Source: Myxococcales bacterium (lineage in GTDB: Bacteria > Myxococcota_A > Polyangia > Polyangiales > Ga0077539). Taken from it: a DNA stretch of 64,000 nt. The first letter of the stretch is position 1. Each line of letters starts with the position of its first letter. Location: NCBI GenBank assembly GCA_016793325.1, contig JAEUKI010000079.1:1-64000 (forward strand), given 5' to 3'. Below, one piece after another: positions 60,991 through 64,000 of the stretch. Position numbers and translations under genes: made by a program. The notes beneath the pieces were generated by a model. The model was given only the letters and a program-made list of their open reading frames with translations, was not told where the DNA came from and made no database searches.

Positions 60991-60996
60991 TATCGT
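60991..60996 (+). promoter_or_regulatory. Putative -10 box, leaderless start
   Basis: TATCGT ends 8 nt before ATG 61005. TTCGAC (60966-60971) is a possible -35 at 19 bp. There is no Shine-Dalgarno sequence. Confidence 0.5.
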
Positions 60997-61004
60997 TGGC
61001 GTCG

Positions 61005-61658
61005 ATGCTCCGCGACCCGATCGTCTCGCTCGCGTTGGCGTCGCTGCTCGCGGGTTGCGCCTCGCGCGCCGAAGCGCAGCCGCGCCCGCCCCCACAGCAC
61101 GCCGCCGACACGCAAAGCGTCGACGCGACCGCCCCGGCGCAGCCCACCCGCTGCGATGCCGACGCGGATTGCGACTGGGACAACCCGTGCGTGCCCACGG
61201 CGTGCGTGCAGCGCGGGCGGCACCCTCCCCTGGCGTGCACCGAGACTCGCCCTCCTCCCGGCGAGTGCGGATGTCACAACGGAACGTGCACGCTGCGACG
61301 TCGAGACCTCGCATCGACGCGCTCGCCCGAGCGCGGCTGCCGCACGAGCGCCGAGTGCAGGATCGACAACGCCACGGGGGTCTGCCACGTCCGGCGCGCA
61401 AACGATCCCGGCACCAACGCCGTCGGCCAGCGGTTTTGCGACTGCGAGGCGAGCACGCAGACGTGCGTTCAGCGCGAGCCCCAGCGCGTCCAGTGCCGAA
61501 CGTGGAGAGACTGCTCGTGGCAACACAATCCCCTGCGCGCGGTGTCCTCGCGACAAGTACGTCGGCCCGTGGCGCGGCCCGTTCGCGCGTGTCGCGACGG
61601 CGAGGTCGACAGCATCTGCGTCGAAGGAGTTTGTCGCATCACCGCCTGGGGATGCTGA
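61005..61658 (+). CDS. Cys-rich lipoprotein
   Basis: The 217-residue protein starts MLRDPIVSLALASLLAGC, a clear lipoprotein signal. The mature domain has many cysteines in a recurring pattern (RCDADADCDWDNPCVPTACV, ECGCHNGTCTL, GCRTSAECRIDNATGVCH, QCRTWRDCSW), like a series of short disulfide knots with the Cys-x(4-6)-C-x(4)-N spacing. No family is recognised. The style resembles the lipoproteins at 36463 and 50880. The GTG of the next gene follows after 85 nt. Confidence 0.78.
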   Translation: MLRDPIVSLALASLLAGCASRAEAQPRPPPQHAADTQSVDATAPAQPTRCDADADCDWDNPCVPTACVQRGRHPPLACTETRPPPGECGCHNGTCTLRRRDLASTRSPERGCRTSAECRIDNATGVCHVRRANDPGTNAVGQRFCDCEASTQTCVQREPQRVQCRTWRDCSWQHNPLRAVSSRQVRRPVARPVRACRDGEVDSICVEGVCRITAWGC

Positions 61659-61743
61659 GCGCGCTCTTCACGACGTCTCGGAAGGCGCGTCGGTCGCGGG
61701 CACGATCCGTTCGTGCGTCCTACAGCGCGCGCGGAGCTGTCCT

Positions 61744-62997
61744 GTGAGCGACTCGAGTGAGCCGAACGAAACGTATCAGCGCGTCGCTGCGTCGCGGCTC
61801 GGAAGGTCTCCCGCGAGCGTCGCGCTGCTCGCCGCAGCCTATGCCCCGCCCGCGCTCGCGGCGATCGCGTTAGCGTCCGACAGCACCGACGCGATGCTCG
61901 CCATGTTGCTGCTCTGGCCGATCGCGGTCTCGATCGTGTTCCTGATCGGCGCGACGCGAGGGCTGTTTGCACCGGCGGCGCGTACGGCGGATGTCCTCGT
62001 CGCACCGAGCGGAATCGTCATCAACGGAGAGCTCATTCCGCGCGCTGCGATCACGCGAGCGACGATGGTCGCCGACCCGATCCTCGACGGCTTTCGTTTG
62101 GTGATCGAGGACGGTCGGGCGATTCGCCGCAAGCACGCGTTGCTCATCGAAGACGAGCACATCGGCGAGCGGATCATCGCGACCCTGGAGCTCGGAGCAA
62201 AGCGCGCGACCGCGTCGTGGGGCACGCAGGGAGTGGCAGTGCACGCCCCGAGCATCAGCGCGCCGATGACGTTGCTGTCGATCGTGGCAGCGTCGGTCGG
62301 CGTCGTCGGTGTGATCGCGGGCTGGACCCTCGTCGCGCTCGTGTCGCTCCTCGCCATCCTCGCGGTGTTCGCCACGCGCTGGGCCAGAGGGGCTGTCGTC
62401 GTGGGGCTCGACGGCGTTCGAGTCGAATGGATGGGACAGTCGCGCTATTGCGCGTTCGCCGACGTCGAGAAGGTCCAGCCGCTCGCCAACGGCGTGCAGC
62501 TCGTCACCAAGGACGGAGCGCATTTCGACGTCGCGTTGTTCACCGAGAGCGAAGCGAAGCGCGACCCGTATCAGTCGCGCCACGCCGAGGTTCGAGCGCT
62601 GCACAACCGCATTCACGAGATCATCGAGCTGCGACGCGAGTCGCAGAGCGAAAGCGCCTCGATCGATCCGTACCTTCGACACGATCGATCCGCGCGCGAC
62701 TGGCTCGCGTCCCTTCGCCGCGCCTTCGACGCAGCGATGAACCTGCGCGTGGCGACGAACACCGAGGAGGCTGCGTGGCGCGTCGTGCTCGACCAAAACG
62801 CCACCGGCGAGGCGCGCGTCGGCGCAGCGGCGGCGATCGCGGCGAACAGCGACGACAGCGCTCGCGAGAAGCTTCGGGTCGTGGCGCAGTCCATCGCAGA
62901 CCCCCGCGTTCGCGTCGCGCTCGAGGCCGCGGCATCCTCGGACGAACAGACGCTCGTGAACGCGATGGAGAACTTCAAAGTACAGAAGCAGGGATGA
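61744..62997 (+). CDS. Membrane protein with PH-like and HEAT-like parts
   Basis: The 417-residue protein has four likely transmembrane helices in two pairs (about 20-68: VALLAAAYAPPALAAIALA, AMLAMLLLWPIAVSIVFLIG; about 173-215: PMTLLSIVAASVGVVGVIAG). Each pair is followed by a beta-rich segment (VLVAPSGIVINGELIPRAAI; AVVVGLDGVRVEWMGQSRYC) like bacterial PH (DUF) domains. The C-terminal 70 residues are helical (ARVGAAAAIAANSDDSAREK). The GTG at 61744 is preceded by GGAG 7 nt upstream. No family or partner is recognised. Confidence 0.75.
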   Translation: MSDSSEPNETYQRVAASRLGRSPASVALLAAAYAPPALAAIALASDSTDAMLAMLLLWPIAVSIVFLIGATRGLFAPAARTADVLVAPSGIVINGELIPRAAITRATMVADPILDGFRLVIEDGRAIRRKHALLIEDEHIGERIIATLELGAKRATASWGTQGVAVHAPSISAPMTLLSIVAASVGVVGVIAGWTLVALVSLLAILAVFATRWARGAVVVGLDGVRVEWMGQSRYCAFADVEKVQPLANGVQLVTKDGAHFDVALFTESEAKRDPYQSRHAEVRALHNRIHEIIELRRESQSESASIDPYLRHDRSARDWLASLRRAFDAAMNLRVATNTEEAAWRVVLDQNATGEARVGAAAAIAANSDDSAREKLRVVAQSIADPRVRVALEAAASSDEQTLVNAMENFKVQKQG

Positions 62998-63391
62998 GCG
63001 TCTGTTGGAGCGGGACTTCGGTCTTCCCAACAGCGCTGCGTGGACGAGCGGCGCCAGCGCTCCTCGCGGTGATTGCAGTGACCCCGCGACGGCGATGCAT
63101 TGCTTCCTCTCTGGTCGCGCAGCGCCTCGCACGAGACTCGACCTTCCACGTTGCCCCCTCTGAAGCCAACGATGCGACTCGCGAATCCCTCGCCGCGCAT
63201 CGCGACGCCTCGCAGGAGCGACCGCACGCAAAGCGCTGAGCACCTGGAGATATCCAGCGATACGTACGTGGCGCGTCGTCCTTCCAGCGGCGCTGCGCGT
63301 CCGAGGCGACGTCGGCGCATCAACGATGGCCGAATCGATGATTTGCGCCTGCGCACGGGCGCTCGCACATGGTCGGTCGCCGCAGACCGCC
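62998..63391. other. Intergenic region, nothing recognised
   Basis: No gene, repeat or promoter motif stands out. Open frames on both strands are basic, low-quality shadows. Confidence 0.4.
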
Positions 63392-64000
63392 ATGAGCACC
63401 ACCGAGACTCGCACGACGGCCACACAGTGGATCTTTGCCCTGCTTCGCGATGACGAGCCGTTCGAGCACATTCCGAGCGAGCCCGCGCTCGCGCTGAGCC
63501 TCTTGCGCGAATTGCTCACCGCGCCGTACGCGGCGCTCTCGTCACTCGACGATCCCGCCTGCGGCGCCGCGCTCAACAGCCTCGTCGCTGCGTGGCACAC
63601 GCCCAACCTCATGGGCATCGCGGTCGACGCCTCGCTGCCGCGCCCCGAGCGCGTCGCGCTCGTTCGCGCGGTCCCGGGTCTCTTCCGCGACGTCGTGGCG
63701 CGACGGCTGCCCGCGGCGCAACTCGCGAGCGCGTCTCGCGATCCGTCTTTGAAATCCCTCGCGAACATCGCGCATATGTTCTGGGAGTACGCCGCGATCA
63801 CGCCGCGCGCTGAGGACGAAGACCAGCGTGTCATCGACGCTGCGTGCCTCGACGCGATCGAGTCCGTGCTCTTCATCGCGCACGCGGGATGTCAGGAGAG
63901 CGCCCTCCTCGGGCTGTCGCTCTGGAGCGCGTACCCAGCCCGCGTGTACGCTATTCTCGATCGATGGCTCACGTCCGCGACGCCGATGCACCCGTCGCTG
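63392..64000 (+). CDS. Hypothetical helical protein, cut by window end
   Basis: An ATG at 63392 opens a frame of at least 203 codons that is still open at the window end. The translation begins MSTTETRTTATQWIFALLRD and continues with Leu/Ala-rich helices (LALSLLRELLTAPYAALSSL, LVRAVPGLFRDVVARRLPAA, SVLFIAHAGCQESALLGLSL). It has no signal peptide. The helix-pair pattern resembles the HEAT-like protein at 39559, but no family is recognised. Codon use is typical of real genes here. Confidence 0.65.
   Translation, partial: MSTTETRTTATQWIFALLRDDEPFEHIPSEPALALSLLRELLTAPYAALSSLDDPACGAALNSLVAAWHTPNLMGIAVDASLPRPERVALVRAVPGLFRDVVARRLPAAQLASASRDPSLKSLANIAHMFWEYAAITPRAEDEDQRVIDAACLDAIESVLFIAHAGCQESALLGLSLWSAYPARVYAILDRWLTSATPMHPSL

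Noticed and set aside
1..64000. tRNA, rRNA, CRISPR, prophage or insertion sequence
   Set aside because: No conserved RNA-gene sequence, regularly spaced repeat, transposase or integrase was found on either strand by reading.

Overview
The window looks like chromosome of a myxobacterium, most likely a Polyangiales/Sandaracinaceae-type lineage (inference). GC is very high (roughly two thirds). There are many secreted lipoproteins with Asp/Ala-rich linkers behind the lipobox, two exported proteins with MYXO-CTERM-like C-terminal anchors, an AgmX/PglI-type C-terminal domain, and several roadblock/LC7, DUF4388 and PAS-kinase signalling proteins. No tRNA, rRNA, CRISPR array, phage or insertion sequence was seen. 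Because stop codons are rare at this GC, most long overlapping antisense ORFs are shadows and are left out.

Layout. 1-1.4 kb: REP-like palindrome and a small lipoprotein. 1.4-8.1 kb: a hypothetical gene, then a MoxR-type AAA+ ATPase overlapping a VWA-domain partner. 8.1-13.5 kb: a large secreted calcium-repeat/glycine-rich protein and a transglutaminase-like membrane protein. 13.7-16.2 kb: a four-gene cassette of roadblock protein, envelope protein, membrane-anchored roadblock-like protein and a photoactive-yellow-protein (PYP)-like PAS protein that keeps the chromophore cysteine. 16.2-19.1 kb: DUF2237 lipoprotein, a palindromic repeat cluster, and a divergent cytochrome P450/TetR pair. 19.5-30.4 kb, minus strand: five co-directional genes for a phosphoesterase with C-terminal repeats, a single-chain DyP-peroxidase/glycyl-radical-enzyme fusion, a PLD3/4-like phospholipase D, a gluzincin-like protein and an MBL-fold hydrolase with a histone-H1-like tail. 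30.8-43.2 kb: mainly secreted or lipid-anchored proteins, including an esterase-like lipoprotein, a beta-gamma-crystallin/ricin/LamG protein and a metzincin. 43.4-44.7 kb: a hypothetical and an EthD-domain protein. 44.75-49.5 kb, minus strand: a six-gene signalling operon of PAS histidine kinase, roadblock, diiron/MBL (ODP-like) protein, REC-DUF4388-TPR regulator, ParA-like ATPase with an altered P-loop, and a roadblock-like protein. 49.9-64 kb: zinc-ribbon/GIDE-like membrane protein, further lipoproteins and beta-propellers, a RidA homologue, a PAS-kinase-receiver hybrid, a parallel-beta-helix lipoprotein, and a last gene cut by the window end.

Two modes of translation initiation seem to coexist. 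Genes inside operons, and several others, have clear GGAGG-type ribosome binding sites. About ten genes that stand alone or come first instead have a TANNNT hexamer ending 6-10 nt before the start codon and no ribosome binding site, as expected for leaderless mRNAs.

The most interesting items are the PYP-like cassette, the DyP/glycyl-radical fusion with its neighbours, and the diiron/roadblock two-component operon. All three join sensing or redox chemistry to signalling or lipid/phosphate enzymes in arrangements I do not recognise as described systems.
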